A stretch of 64,000 nucleotides of DNA. Source: Cheiracanthium punctorium (taxonomy: Eukaryota; Arthropoda; Arachnida; Araneae; Cheiracanthiidae). The notes beneath the pieces were generated by a model. The model saw only the letters and a program-made list of their open reading frames with translations, had not been told where the DNA came from and ran no database searches. Below, piece after piece: positions 23,503 through 35,390 of this stretch. Position 1 is the stretch's first letter. Every line of letters starts with the position of its first letter. The translations under genes were made by a program, and so were the position numbers. The stretch lies in contig JAWZYV010016058.1 in the NCBI GenBank assembly GCA_038373885.1, positions 1,178,001-1,242,000 of the forward strand, given 5' to 3'.

Positions 23503-26500
23503 GTTTGATTCCTACTTTAGGACCCCCACTCTCGCCAACGCGACGATAAACATTGATATACAGTTGCCATTACGATTTTTGTATTTATATTGCAGCCATA
23601 CGACAAAGGGTTTACTCGTAAATTTCTCTCAATAATCTACCGGTATTCCAATTGCTTTTGCACGTGATCAGTCATGAGTTTCTATCTTTGATAAGGCCGC
23701 TGCCTACGAAATGCTCATAAGATGTAGTATTACGTAGGCAACGATAAGGTTTAGTATCCATTCCCGATCTTTGTTTAGAAAATTTCTATTGGCTTTTACC
23801 GGGGCCGTCGTTATTAGCAACCGGGCCTGCTTCTTCGTTGCCACCGGAAGAAATGAGTGAAACATTGAGGCCTAATATTTACATTTGCGCTGTTCGATTG
23901 TATGCGATTTGGGATTATAAACGTTAATTTATTTTATAATTAAAAAACAATTTTGTTATAGTTTTGTCATAATGATTTAATGACAAGGTGTTTTAGATGT
24001 AGGTAATAATTTTTTGAAGATTGCGCTTTTTTTATGGAAATAAATCAACGAATTCAATCATAGAATTCGAACTTTAAGTTCTGAATGTAAAGGTAAGTGC
24101 ACACTTGTATTTAGAAATTCTACAAATTTATAGGATATAAAGCATGTTCTGTGAATTAATATTCATGTGTTATTTATAAATCATTTTAATCTGAAATCGT
24201 TTAACTTGGGTAGTTTATTATTCTAGTAAATAAGCGTGCGTTGTAATACTAGTTAGACATTCTTATCTGTTTAAATCTTTCAGTTGAAAATGTCATTTAT
24301 CATTTATTATAAATGCAACTAAATGTGTGATATTGGTTTCAGTGCAGAAGTACTGTAAAATATGTTATTAATTTTTGCACATGTTTATGTAGAAACTTAA
24401 ATTGAAGTTAATATTTTGTATAAGCGTTCATCATACTCAAATTCAAAGTTCCATTTAGATAATGGCTATAATAAAAAGTAATTAATTCACTCTTTCGTTT
24501 GTTTTTAGTTTACTACATTGTTTTGCGCAACTTGTGAAAAGGGATCTTGAAATTTTTCAAGTCCTAGAGCTGTTAGTTTATCTTAATTTGTATTCAAAGT
24601 CCGTGGGGCAGGGTTTTTTTTTTTTTTTTTTTTAAAGCTATAACCCTAATATACAGCAATGCAGGGACGAAAACATTTGTTTTCAATCGCCAGTTAATAA
24701 TAACTTTAAAAAAAGGTGTTGGAATATTAGTGGTATTTCCTAGCATGGTTTTCTAAAATTTATAATTTTTCTTTGGAGAAGAAAAAGTATATGGAACTAA
24801 CACTGAAAATTATAAATCATTTTCATTTCGAACGGTAAAATTTTCGATAAATAAACTCATTTGAACTAACCAAAATAAAAACAGTTAACAAACGTGTTTT
24901 ATCATACACTGTTACGTTATTCTTAATCCTTTTGATATATTTTATCTTCCCTTTAAGTTCGTACTACTATTTATGGGACACTTTTTATTTTGTAATTCAT
25001 TCTAAATGTTTCTCGTTAAATTAATTTACATTATTTTTCATGTAAATACCAAGGACCTGCAGTGCACAGGTTGTACTTATAATTATAGCAAACATTCTTC
25101 TGATACCTACGCCTTACAAAAGATTAAAAATTAAATAGTATATCAGTACTTAAATTTTGTATACGTGAATTCTAATATATCAAATATTTTAAATTCTATT
25201 TCAGCTCCTCGTCATATATTTTGTTAATATATTAACCGAACAATATTTAATAAATGAAAATGTAATAACTACTAGTTAAATTTATTTTAAAAGTAATAAT
25301 GGTTGTATCTGCTTTGAAAATGTGAAACTTAAACATTCAGTATAAAGAAATGCATAAAAATGTCTGTATCATTTGTGTATTCATTTACTTTAATGTATAC
25401 TAAAAGTCAGCTTAATTTTTTCATGTATATTAAAATTCAAGCTAAAATAATGAATCATGAGAGTGAGCACTACTTTGTTTTTCCTTCAAATTACATGCAT
25501 CTATTTACTTTAATGTCCGCGTGTATCATAGTAAAGAAACTGTTAATGAGTTCGTACTTGAATTAGTAACGCAATCACTACTTAAAACTACATTTAATAA
25601 CGTTTCAAAGCATCGGAAAGCTTAAAAATTGCTTGATGTATACGGTAAGACGCGAGCATCCGTAGGCCTCTTTGGATGACTCATCGAAATACACGCGCAG
25701 GCCCGTTACTAATAGCGAAGACCCCGCTTTTACCCAGTAAAGTATAATTTCGCAAACACTGGATACTAAATACCTGTTTTATTTTCATATTGGTACGTAT
25801 TAATAGGAGCAGACGATTTTAACTCATTTATATTAGCATCGTCAAGCACAAATAAATCTGATAAGGAAATTTAAAAAGCTTTAAATATTAAAGTATATAT
25901 GTGTATTTTTATTTATGCATTAATGATATAATTTAATATTACGGACGCAAAAATTCCTGGCATCTGAAAATTAGTTGCTAGAACAATTTTAAGTGTTAAT
26001 ATTTTAACTTATAAGAATTGAGTTCTTTTCGAATTTACTAATTAATAACTATTTCTAAACAGCGGATTCGGTGAATTTATATCTATTCTGTTTCTTAATT
26101 TGGTGAAGTGTTTTAAATTTGCCTTGCAAAATTTTAAAAATCATTGCAGAATTATTTCTTTTGTTAATTATTTTAACATTCTGATTTCATTTCCTAAAAT
26201 TTTTGCGATTGAACATACTTCATTGGTTAAAATAAAGTAAAAATTCACGAATCCGCTTTTAATAAAGGAAATACATATAAATTTAAAGAATGTGCTCATA
26301 AATTCTTGTCAAATGAAATCATTTGGAGCATGTAAGTACATCATTACATTTATTTTACTTGCCAACTAATGTATTTTTAATAATTATCTTCAAATTCCGT
26401 ATTTGGTGCGTTGAATGCTGAATTGTTCACATTAATTTAATCCAGTTTCTCTGCGAAGCGTTGAAACTTGTGAGCATGCGCGATCACGGACTATTGACAG

Positions 26501-26568
26501 GAAGGTTCGCCAAAACGCGGCGATTTTTTTCGTTGGCGAGAGTGGGGGTCCTAAAGTATTAATCAACC
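23503..26568. mobile_element. Element A: TIR element with 8-bp TSD, inserted in the Helitron
   Basis: The ends are inverted copies over 38 bp with three mismatches (left opens GTTTGATTCCTACTTTAGG, right, reversed, GGTTGATTAATACTTTAGG; both continue ACCCCCACTCTCGCCAACG). It is flanked by a perfect 8-bp duplication, TGTTTTTC, at 23495-23502 and 26569-26576. Subtracting nested element D and its duplication leaves about 1.13 kb. No transposase is encoded; the ORF at 25360 lies within D. Its ends match element B, so this is a family. Superfamily unassigned: 8-bp duplications occur in hAT, P and Merlin types, but the termini do not begin CA/TA as in hAT. Confidence 0.86.
23801..25725. mobile_element. 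Element D: TIR element with 9-bp TSD, nested in element A
   Basis: The left end GGGGCCGTCGTTATTAGCAA and the right end, reversed, GGGGTCTTCGCTATTAGTAA continue into matching CGGGCCTGC. The 9-bp duplication GCTTTTACC is perfect at 23792-23800 and 25726-25734. Near the right end GGATGACTCATC and GAGGCC are shared with element C (39101-39288). No transposase frame in 1.9 kb. 9-bp duplications and GGGG-starting TIRs suit Mutator-like elements (inference). Confidence 0.83.
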
Positions 26569-26999
26569 TGTTTTTCTTTTGAAATGATTCTTACATAATT
26601 TTGCACACACTCATAATAAAAATAATTTATATGTGTAACCATGGAGCTAGAGAGTATAAAGAAGGAAGAACTAATGAAGGAAGAACTAACAAAGAAGTAA
26701 CCCTATTTTTCTCTTCCTTTTATTCTCCGATAATCTCCACCAATTCGCCGAGCGCGCCATCTATCCGCCTGGTATACTTTTGTAGACTCTAGAAAAAAAA
26801 TATTTGTTGCAACTAATTTACGCAGATTGCGAGTGGCAACAACGATGAATAAAATAATAATATGATTTTTAGAACAACAATGTTTAGGAAGTTTAATCTG
26901 CTTTAGTAAGGAAATAAATACTTTTAAAATACCGCAAGTTGAAAGTTATTTTAACATTAAATAATATTTTATGAGACAGCAACCGCTACACTTTAATTT

Positions 27000-27200
27000 C
27001 ATAGTCTCTCTCTTGCGGAGGTAGCGCCGTTTAGGAGCTATCGTGTTTACACACACACACACACACACACATCTCGTACAAATAGCATAAAAGAATTCAG
27101 AAGACCTCAAAACGTGTAAATACACCAAAATCTCGAAGTTGAATTTTTTTCATGATTACAATACTTTCCTTACATGGTACATGTTCGGAAAGTAAAAAGG
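27000..27200. repeat. LINE-tail-like repeat, copy 1, with (CA)n
   Basis: From GCGCCGTTTAGGAGCTA to GTTCGGAAAGTAAAAA it matches 30100-30287 in the same orientation, including TTCAGAAGACC-CAAAACGTG and ACCAAAATCTCGAAGT. An internal CA microsatellite occupies about 27050-27071. The minus ORF 26946-27128 is a frame through it. Confidence 0.7.
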
Positions 27201-27350
27201 GTGTAAATGTGAAACACTTTCAGGTTTTAAATACGCACTATAATGCTACATATTAAAATCGTATCATAATTTATACGTCGTCCATATTTTTCTTACTTAT
27301 TCCATTAAGTTGCAAAAGTGTATCGTTATTCATGACTGTGCTGTATTTTT

Positions 27351-28385
27351 CTTTCTTGTTTCGTAAAACCCATCTTTGGAATCGAAATCTATCTTAAAAT
27401 TGCCTACTAAGACTATTTTACAATCTACGTCAAGTATATTACAACTATACTTCATCGTTTTATATCTTGTTTCGAATGTGCATCATAATCCATGAGTGTA
27501 CCGGTTTGTCTTTCTTGGGTTGATTCCCACTTTAACGCCTCGACTCTCGCCAAGGTTTGCGATCATTAAACATATGCAGTTACCCTGACGATTTTTTGCT
27601 TTTATGTGGCAATCGTAATTTAGAATTAAAATGGCGATTTGGAACAACATGTAAGTACAGCATGCCGTTACAATTTTATTTATTTTGGATTGCCAATTAA
27701 TGAAGTTTTAATAATTAAGGGTCTTCAATTTCCTTAACTGGTGCATTTATCGCTAGTTTGTTTACTTTAGTTGTCATCTAGTTCTTTTGGGCGCGTTGAA
27801 ACGGTACTTACGTATTAACTCGGCGGTCACTTCCGCCAAACTACTTTTTCATAGATTTTAAATACATTGCCAATCGTATTCCAAACCATCAACAATTTCA
27901 TGTGCCCGGCATTTATCTTGGTGAAAAAATTGCTTGTCTTGGCGGACCGCCTGGAAAATACGTATGTATCGTTGAAACTTGTGCATAACTCCCAGAGACC
28001 CATGACTGCAAAGCTCGCCAAAGTACGGGAATTTTTTAGGTTGGCGAGAGTGGGGGCGATAAAATAGGAATCAACTCTTTCTTGTACCATAAAACACATC
28101 TTTGGAATCGAAATCTATCTTAAAATCGCCACCTGAAACTGTTTAGAATTTCCTCCGGGCATGTTCTTCCTGTAGGCATATTCCAACTATACCGCAAAGA
28201 CATTTTAAATACTGTTTGGAATGGACATCATAATCCATGAGTGTACCGTGTTTTCCTTTCTTGTTCCACAGAGCACTTCTTCGGAATAGAAATCTATATT
28301 AAAATCGCCTAATAAAACTCTTTTACAATATACGCCAGGCGTTTTCTGACTATACGCGAAATATATTTATAATAAATTGTCGCGT
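27351..28385. repeat. Helitron 5' tandem units (about 160-180 bp), split by element B
   Basis: CTTTCTTG recurs at 27351, 27510 (and its duplicate 28077) and 28256, each followed by text such as ATCTTTGGAATCGAAATCTA and later CATCATAATCCATGAGTGTA. Unit lengths are about 159 and 179 bp once element B is removed; a third, partial unit runs to about 28385. Confidence 0.78.
27518..28076. mobile_element. Element B: 559-bp relative of element A, 8-bp TSD
   Basis: The left end GGTTGATTCCCACTTTAACG and the right end, reversed, AGTTGATTCCTATTTTATCG continue to CTCTCGCCAA in both. The 8-bp duplication CTTTCTTG lies at 27510-27517 and 28077-28084, and the neighbouring Helitron units keep a single CTTTCTTG at the same place (27351, 28256), effectively showing the empty site. 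Subterminal sequence is shared with A on both sides (GTTGAAACTTGTG near the right end, ATTACGATTTTT-like text near the left). No coding capacity: the two ORFs at 27827-28099 and 27867-28067 are opposite frames of the repeat. Confidence 0.9.
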
Positions 28386-28699
28386 TTTGGCAACACATTT
28401 AGCGATCAATTATCAAAAATTGCAAACCTTGTGCGACTTTCAACATTTTATTAACTTCTCCCCCTCCCTCTTCACATTATCTGGCAAACACATTTGAAAA
28501 GCGATTCGACACGCTAATGTGTACACAGAAATCCTGATTTAAATTAATAGCACTCGGGGGCTAAACATTTTGGGGTGGACCGCCCTTATGACTTAGGGGT
28601 ATGACACATAGTTAAAAACCTATTCTATGACCTAACAAATATACATAGAAAATTTCATTAAAATTGGTCGAGTGGTTTCGGAGGAGTTAGGTGACTAAC

Positions 28700-28728
28700 A
28701 CTGTGACAGGAGAATTTTATATATTAGA
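28700..28728 (-). other. Helitron 5' terminus
   Basis: Minus-strand TC start followed by an AT-rich block and a TCTCCTGTCACA-like string; the next 70-80 bases contain the CTCCTCCGAAACC and TTTTAATGAAATTTT text typical of this Helitron type. Confidence 0.75.
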
Positions 28729-29890
28729 TATATTTTGCAGGCCCAATTAATAATGAAGGAACACAAGAACACAAACTATTCTTTGAGCACAGTTTGATTT
28801 TTAAATTAAAAAAATTATTATTTTTTAAAGAAAAAACACACCTATGGACTGTATAGTAATGTGCTCCAGGAAACTGCACATTGTGAGAAGACTTTCTCGT
28901 TAAAAGAAAACAACAGTCTGAATGCCAATTGTTATACCTCCAATAATAATGCAGAGATTAAGTATATCAGTCAAATAATTTTTCACATCTAAACTTTTGG
29001 TACTACTCTATCAAAAGTAGTTAGTTATTCAAAATCATGTTATGCACAACGAATATAAAAATACACTAAACGTTAAAATAAAATAATTGAGCATCATCAC
29101 CATTCTACCGAAATAATCACAGAAGGAGTAAGTATGAAAGAACAGAAAAAGTTAAAAGACAAACACTTGGAAATAAATCGTTAAAAGAGTGGGTTTTAAG
29201 GAAAATAAATCGTTAAAAGAACTCAAAGATATCGAGCTCGCCTTTTCATTACTCTTTATAAGAAATACTATTCGTTATGGCGAAAGCAAACTTGAGAATC
29301 GACCCACGGGTAAAAAAAAATGATAATGCCTTCAACATTTTTCGATATTATGTAGTTTTGCATGATCAATAAAAAGCTTCTAAGAAAAAAAACTATTAAT
29401 ACTTAACTGAAACACGATAATTTTATAAAAATGGCTGTTTTGTGGTCACTGTCAAACGGATTTTTCAAAATAGTTAACTGAGGAGCTAGATACTTGCAAC
29501 TTTATCATTATTCTCGGACATTTTTAATTATAACTATGCTTTAAACACTAAATTGTGCTTTACATGCAAGAAAAAAACTTTATATGATTAATGATACTGT
29601 AAAGCGAAATATCTAATTTCATTTTGAATAATTCTATTTCTATTTTGCATTATAAAACTTTTTGCGTTGGACTCCCGATAGCTCCCTTAACTTAAATAAC
29701 TGTAACACCATGTTCTTTGATAAATCACAGATATGATAATTATGGACCTGATAAACTAATACTGCCATATTTTTGAATCTGAAAGTTTTCCTGGTTAAAA
29801 AATCTGGAGTGACTCCACTCTACTTTCTGAACACTTACAATTAAGATCATTACCAAGCATTTAAATAAATTTTAATCGATGAATAATTTA
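28729..29890. other. Intron sequence, nothing recognised
   Basis: AT-rich, no ORF of interest and no repeat pair seen. Confidence 0.5.
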
Positions 29891-30287
29891 AACATATATA
29901 CCAAATTCAAGCTCAATTGAATGCGCCGTTTAAATGCTAGCGCACTTTCAAGAATTTCCCCCCCCCATAAGCCATAATGTAAAAGAAATCTTTGTCGTAG
30001 TCCGGTAGAAAAACCATAAGTCCTATGTTCACCAAAATCAATACTCGTCTTGCGACGGTGATTTATAACATATATACCCAATTTGAGTTCAATTGCATGC
30101 CCCGTTTAGGAGCTAACGTGTTCACTCACATGCACACAAACACACACACATACATACATACATCTCGTAAAAATAGCATAAATGAATTCAGAAGACCCCA
30201 AAACGTGTAAATACACCAAAATCTCGAAGTCGAATTTTTTCATGATTACAATACTTTCCTTACATGGTACATGTTCGGAAAGTAAAA
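29891..30287 (+). repeat. LINE 3'-tail-like repeat, copy 2, with (CA)n
   Basis: Contains two related blocks (ATATATACCAAATTCAAGCTC at 29897 and ATATATACCCAATTTGAG at 30070) and then the same text as 27000-27200, ending GTTCGGAAAGTAAAAATAAA. The run AGAAAAACCATAAGTCCTAT followed by GATTTATAACATATATACC is what 3' untranslated regions of arthropod CR1/RTE-type LINEs look like to me; the class is inference. ORFs at 29872 and 30106 are chance frames. Confidence 0.6.
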
Positions 30288-32990
30288 ATAAAAATCCACA
30301 CTGTTTGAACCATCGGCATGAAAATTTCCACTGATTTATAAAACGATATGATATAGGCCATATAGGTGACATAGGTCGGAAATCTATCATTTCTCCAATT
30401 TTTAGTGAATTTTCCCAATTTCCACGGTTAATGAGCTCCTCCGATATACAATTAAGTAAAAATTGACCAATATTAAATTTATTTTTACGTAAAGGTAGCT
30501 TTAGCAAGTGAAGATTGATGTTATTCCCATGTCACGGATTTAAGAAATGACTTAGAAGACCAGTTTTATTAACAGAATGTAATGAAAAAGTGAATCTTCT
30601 TGAATTAATTCCGTAATTTCTCAAATTCTTATTAGCATAAGAAAAGTTCTCTATTTTTTAAAAAATCTTCGTGAGCAACGAATTAATATATTGAGCTTTT
30701 TCGTTTTCAATGGAAGCTTTTATTCACATTAGATTTCAAGTGAGGGTAGTGTCTCAGGTCACTATTCTAAAACTTTTGTAGATAACAGTTTTTTTTATTT
30801 TTTAACCGCGTCTAATAATTGCCGAAATTTGCAATTTTTATTGATATTGCCCGCTTTGATGAATAGCAACTAATGCAGTAATTTAGATGCAACAAAAATG
30901 TCAATTTGGAGTATTTAAGCCTGGAATATTTTGACTGGCCTAAAATGAAGCTTAAAAAATGTCCGATCTTTCCTAAAGTTCACAACATTTCTACCTAGGG
31001 CAGTACCTCCTCCCAAGAGGTTGAATTTACACTAGCACTTAAATCTTGCACTTTCTAAATTACTCATTAAGCTTTAGTTTTCAATGATATAGTATTCATC
31101 AAAACTTTGTCTTATCTAAAAGCTTAATAAGATGTCTTCTATGTTCAACCAATATAAATAAAACAAAGAAAGAGATTCTCCCTTTGCGAAGAACGGGTTA
31201 TTTGCTAGTTCCTAATAAAAGTTTGTTCAACCATTAACAAACTTTTAGTTTGTGTAAAAAAAAAGTATTTGTAGTATGTAGAAATAAAAGAGAGGGCCGT
31301 AAAACGTAAAATCAACTGCTTCACCGTTTTATTTTCAAGCATTTAAACAATAACCCGAATTTACCTACTTTGGTAATAGATCCTCCAATTCGGTGGCTTC
31401 GACGAGTATCAAAGCCGCATTTAGACTTAAAAATATCCCGAAATTGAAGGTATAAGAAAAACTTCATAATTCTATCCAATCAACTTTATTGGCTCTTATA
31501 TTCCATATAATTCTTTCTAGGATAGTTACATACAACTCCAATCCCTACACAAATTTTGTGTACAAAAGTCTGCTCAAAGCAAAGATAAACTTAATATTCT
31601 TTGATATAAAGACTTTGATATAAAGATGAAGAGGAGAATGTTGGATGGCGATCGATAACTATTTTAGAAACTCAGATAGAAAAGGCATGACCTGCATGAT
31701 GCTATGTTTTTATAGATGTAGACGTTTTATTGGCGGTAGGGTCTATTGCAGGCTCTCCGATAGCTACTCACGCCTTATGCGTTGGTTGATGGTAGCGCTC
31801 ATCTCCATCTGACATCCCGTAATTCTAGCAAGGAAGCGAAGCTCTCTGGATTTTACACTGTCAGTCCGTTGAAACCTCTAAGGATAGAAGAAGAGACAGA
31901 AAATTGGAGTCTCGCAAAAGAGCCTAAAAGCTTTGTCTCGTCTCGCAAAATCCCTATATCGTTATGTTAAAGATGTATCTCTCTTCTCTCGAAAAAGCTC
32001 TAAATCTGTTTCTTCTCGCAAATATCGTCTAGCGTCTGTTCCAAGATAGCTCATTGTCATAGAGAGCTACCTAGTACCACATTCTTACTTTTGTTGAAAC
32101 GATGGATACCCCCAGTCCAAAAAAGTCTCTGTTATCCTTGCAACCATGGAAAAGAATAGTTATTTTTTTATCTTTCTAAACTAACTAAACTTAGCTTCTT
32201 GTTCATTAGATTACTGTCCGTGCCCCTATTGTCTTTATCCTTTTTTTCATTGGGCCGCTAGTTTCGTCATTTCCTCCTTGGGATTGGCTTAAATATTCAG
32301 TGCATTTACCCAGGCATGATTTTCCCATTCCTGGCTATAAATTTACCTCGTCTCAATCCTACATAATATTTATATGTTTAAGTAATCAGTACATTTTAGA
32401 TAAATTTAAAGTCTTGCATTTATTTCAATTTTTTTCTTTAAAATCTTCACAGTTATTAATATACATTCATTTTGGACCATAAAAGCAAGGGATTGCATAA
32501 AAAATCGTAATTGCATAAATATTTCAAAGGGTGTGGGGGCAGAATTTTTTTTGGGGAGGGGAATCGTTCTATTGTGATACGCCACTGATTTATGTAAGTA
32601 CATACACTCAGTAAAATTATTTATTGACTCTCCTTAAAAATATCCACTTCATGTAGTAGGTAAGCAGGGCGTTTATTGATTCTTAATTCAATTAAAAATC
32701 TCCATTCTAAGATTACACAGACTTTCGCATAGCAATTTTTCTCAATTCTCTTCCCGTCTCATGAGCCAAAGTAATCTGCCATTATTGCGTACATGATATG
32801 CGCTGCATACATTAAAAAAATGTTTTCTTAATTTAGTGTTTTATTCTTGTTTTTATCGCGGATGGTTAAAGCCTTCTTTATGCATGTAAGTCAATTATAA
32901 TGTAATATTGAAATTTACCTTTAAAAATATGCTAATGTTTGTTTTTTCTACGAGTAAATCAAGTATATATTTTTATTCTACAAATATGAA

Positions 32991-32994
<4 letters not shown>
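30288..32994. other. Intron sequence with two isolated element ends
   Basis: A + strand Helitron-like 3' end lies at 31181-31208 and a hAT-like terminus (CAGTGGCGTA on the minus strand) at 32577-32586, for which no partner was found. The 62-codon ORF at 31782 lies in a more GC-balanced patch (31640-32100) but has no recognisable family. Confidence 0.45.
31181..31208 (+). other. Possible Helitron 3' terminus (plus strand)
   Basis: CCCTTTGCGAAGAACGGG (weak hairpin, CCC/GGG stem), then TTATTTG and CTAG followed by T. It resembles the end at 6123 in reverse orientation. No 5' partner found upstream. Confidence 0.5.

Positions 32995-33046
<52 letters not shown>
32995..33046. repeat. (TA)n microsatellite
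   Basis: An almost uninterrupted TA run. Confidence 0.95.
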
Positions 33047-33049
<3 letters not shown>

Positions 33050-33261
33050 TATAATAATGTGCAATTTATGCTTAGAATGGTTTTAAGTATTTCAGAACAA
33101 TTTATATAATATTAGAAATAGAAAAACACGTATTAAATAAATACTGATAAGTTAAAAACCTTTCCTTTTCTATTATAGGCTTTTAATCTTAATTCTATAA
33201 TTCTATAACTGTATAAACAACCTTTTAAAATGTCTGCACTTTACCGCAAAAGAATAAATGC

Positions 33262-33667
33262 TTTATTTTGAGAAACTTTACGTAAAATATATTTCACTCA
33301 ATGATTATATTTTTTTCATACGAGTACACCTAATTTTTAGATATTTGAGAAAACATAACTTTGAAAATAGTTCCAAATACTAACGTTATTCGTAAAAGTA
33401 TAAATGAAGACAAAAAAATCAAATTATCAGCTGAAAATTAGACCTGAATAAATTTCTTATAGAGTTTATTTTGAGAAACTTTACGTAAAATATATTTCAC
33501 TCAATGATTATATTTTTTTCATACGAGTACACCTAATTTTTAGATATTTGAGAAAACATAACTTTGAAAATAGTTCCAAATACTAACGTTATTCGTAAAA
33601 GTATAAATGAAGACAAAAAAATCAAATTATCAGCTGAAAATTAGACCTGAATAAATTTCTTATAGAG
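33262..33667. repeat. Perfect 203-bp tandem duplication
   Basis: Unit 33262-33464 is repeated at 33465-33667 with no difference seen by eye, followed by a few bases of a third start (TTTATT at 33668). No known element features. Confidence 0.9.
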
Positions 33668-35390
33668 TTTATTCAGTTAAACTTTGGAAAGGCATATTTT
33701 AAATAAAAAGTCAATACAACATAACATAACAGAAATTTGTTTTCCAGGAAAATTTAATTTTTCGGGTACATTATCTGGTGTACATACAAGTAAATTAAAT
33801 TTTAAAATGCATGTCCCAATTCTACTTTGAAAATACCTCTACGACAAATGTTCCACCAATGTTTGAAATTCGTTTTAAAAAGATACGCTTGCTTATATTA
33901 TTTCTTTCTTTTGTCATTGTAAACTTTTAGTTGTTCTGTTCTTTAGTTTCTTCGTTCTTTAATGCAAAAAAAAGAGTCATGAAATAATAGCTTAAAAAAG
34001 AAGGTAAGATACCATAAAAAATAACAATAAATCAGTAGATATATATTTCAGTTTATCATACATTATTTAATGTTGCTAATTATACATTTATATTTTGCTT
34101 TAAATTCTGTTATTAAAGGTGTATTGAAACAATGTTATACTGCCATGTGATTTTAAGATGCATTGCCACACTTTGGTTTTTGTATATAACCAAAAATATA
34201 TATAAATATAACCAACTCGGGAAAACCAAATAGCTGAGTAAGTTTAAATTTATAGGAGTATACAATATTGCAAATAACGTGTATTTATTTTTTAAAATAC
34301 TGTAGTTTTTAATTAATTATCATTTTATTATCTAATATGTAATGATAGAAATTCTACAATTTAAATTTAACTTGAAAAGCAACAATTAAGGAGTAATATG
34401 CATATTGGCAAAAAACCGAACTCACATTTTGGTTTTACTTATATCGAGACAGACTTGTTTAATTAAATAAATTAAAATGATAGTTGTTCATTTACAATAC
34501 AGATTAAATAGTTTTTTATTTATTTCTTTTTGAAATTCACAAAAAAGGTCATCGTATTTCTTTTAAATACTCAGACACAGAAAATTGCTTTCTGTAGTGA
34601 GTTTTTTTTTATTTTCACTAAATTAGCCTAATTATTACAAAACCATTTTTCATCATAACATACGTTATCCCTAATCATACTATTGACATTAGTTAAACTT
34701 TAATTAAAAGAATAACGATAATAGTTACTTTGTTAATACCAAACTAATTAGAGATAGTCTCGATTTAATTGTAGTTCCTCTTCAGTTTAGTAAGTTTTAT
34801 TAAACGAATTCGAGTTACTGAACATAAGTAATTACAATTAGATAATGTAATTATAATTTCCGTTGGAAAATAATTATTCTTTCAAAATATGTTTAACACT
34901 ATAAGTTGAACATTAAAAATTAAAGTATTAAAGAATAAGAAATTCATGCCTTCATATACAAATTGTTCGATTGATGGGAATATTAGGTAATTATAGCTGA
35001 ACATAACCAAAAATATGGATGTTGCATGGAGTGTGCGTGACTATGAACTCCATCTTGTTTCGTCTGAAAAACTCAAGAATGGGGTAAAAAGCAGATTTTA
35101 TAATGTAAACACTAGAAATTATAAAAAATAAAATTTTCAAGTTGAATTCTTTTTACTTTCTTTTACAAATTATAACATTTAATAATTTATTACTTGAATG
35201 CACGTTTTTCGAAAGAGAGCAGAGCTTGTTTTCACTATAAACACGTTTTCTTCAAAATTTTCCCAAGTATCATATTTCTTTTTAAACCTAATAACAAATG
35301 TTATCACTCCCATTTTTAAAGTTATATATTGCGAAAAGTATCTAAAAATAAATCAGTCGATGGATTTAAAGTTTTTTTTTTTATGAAGTA
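33668..35390. other. Intron sequence, nothing recognised
   Basis: AT-rich with only short ORFs (for example 35198-35386) lacking family signatures. Confidence 0.5.

Larger units (their letters stand above)
18459..28728 (-). mobile_element. Helitron (minus strand) with nested insertions, about 10.3 kb overall
   Basis: On the minus strand it opens TCTAATATATAAAATTCTC at 28728 and closes with a hairpin (GGCAAA / TTTGCC), a short spacer and CTAG at 18459-18462, followed by T. Flanking bases are A and T, as expected for Helitrons, which make no target duplication. Rep and helicase coding remains fill the 3' half, as in autonomous Helitrons. Three other elements have landed inside it (A at 23503-26568 with D within A; B at 27518-28076). 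Removing A and B leaves about 6.6 kb, a sensible autonomous length. A LINE-tail-like fragment (about 27000-27200) also sits in it. That the two ends belong to one insertion is inferred from orientation, order and length. Confidence 0.78.

Noticed and set aside
30106..30507. 133-codon minus-strand ORF
   Set aside because: Runs through the CA-rich LINE-tail repeat; the C-terminal VCVCVCV comes from the microsatellite.
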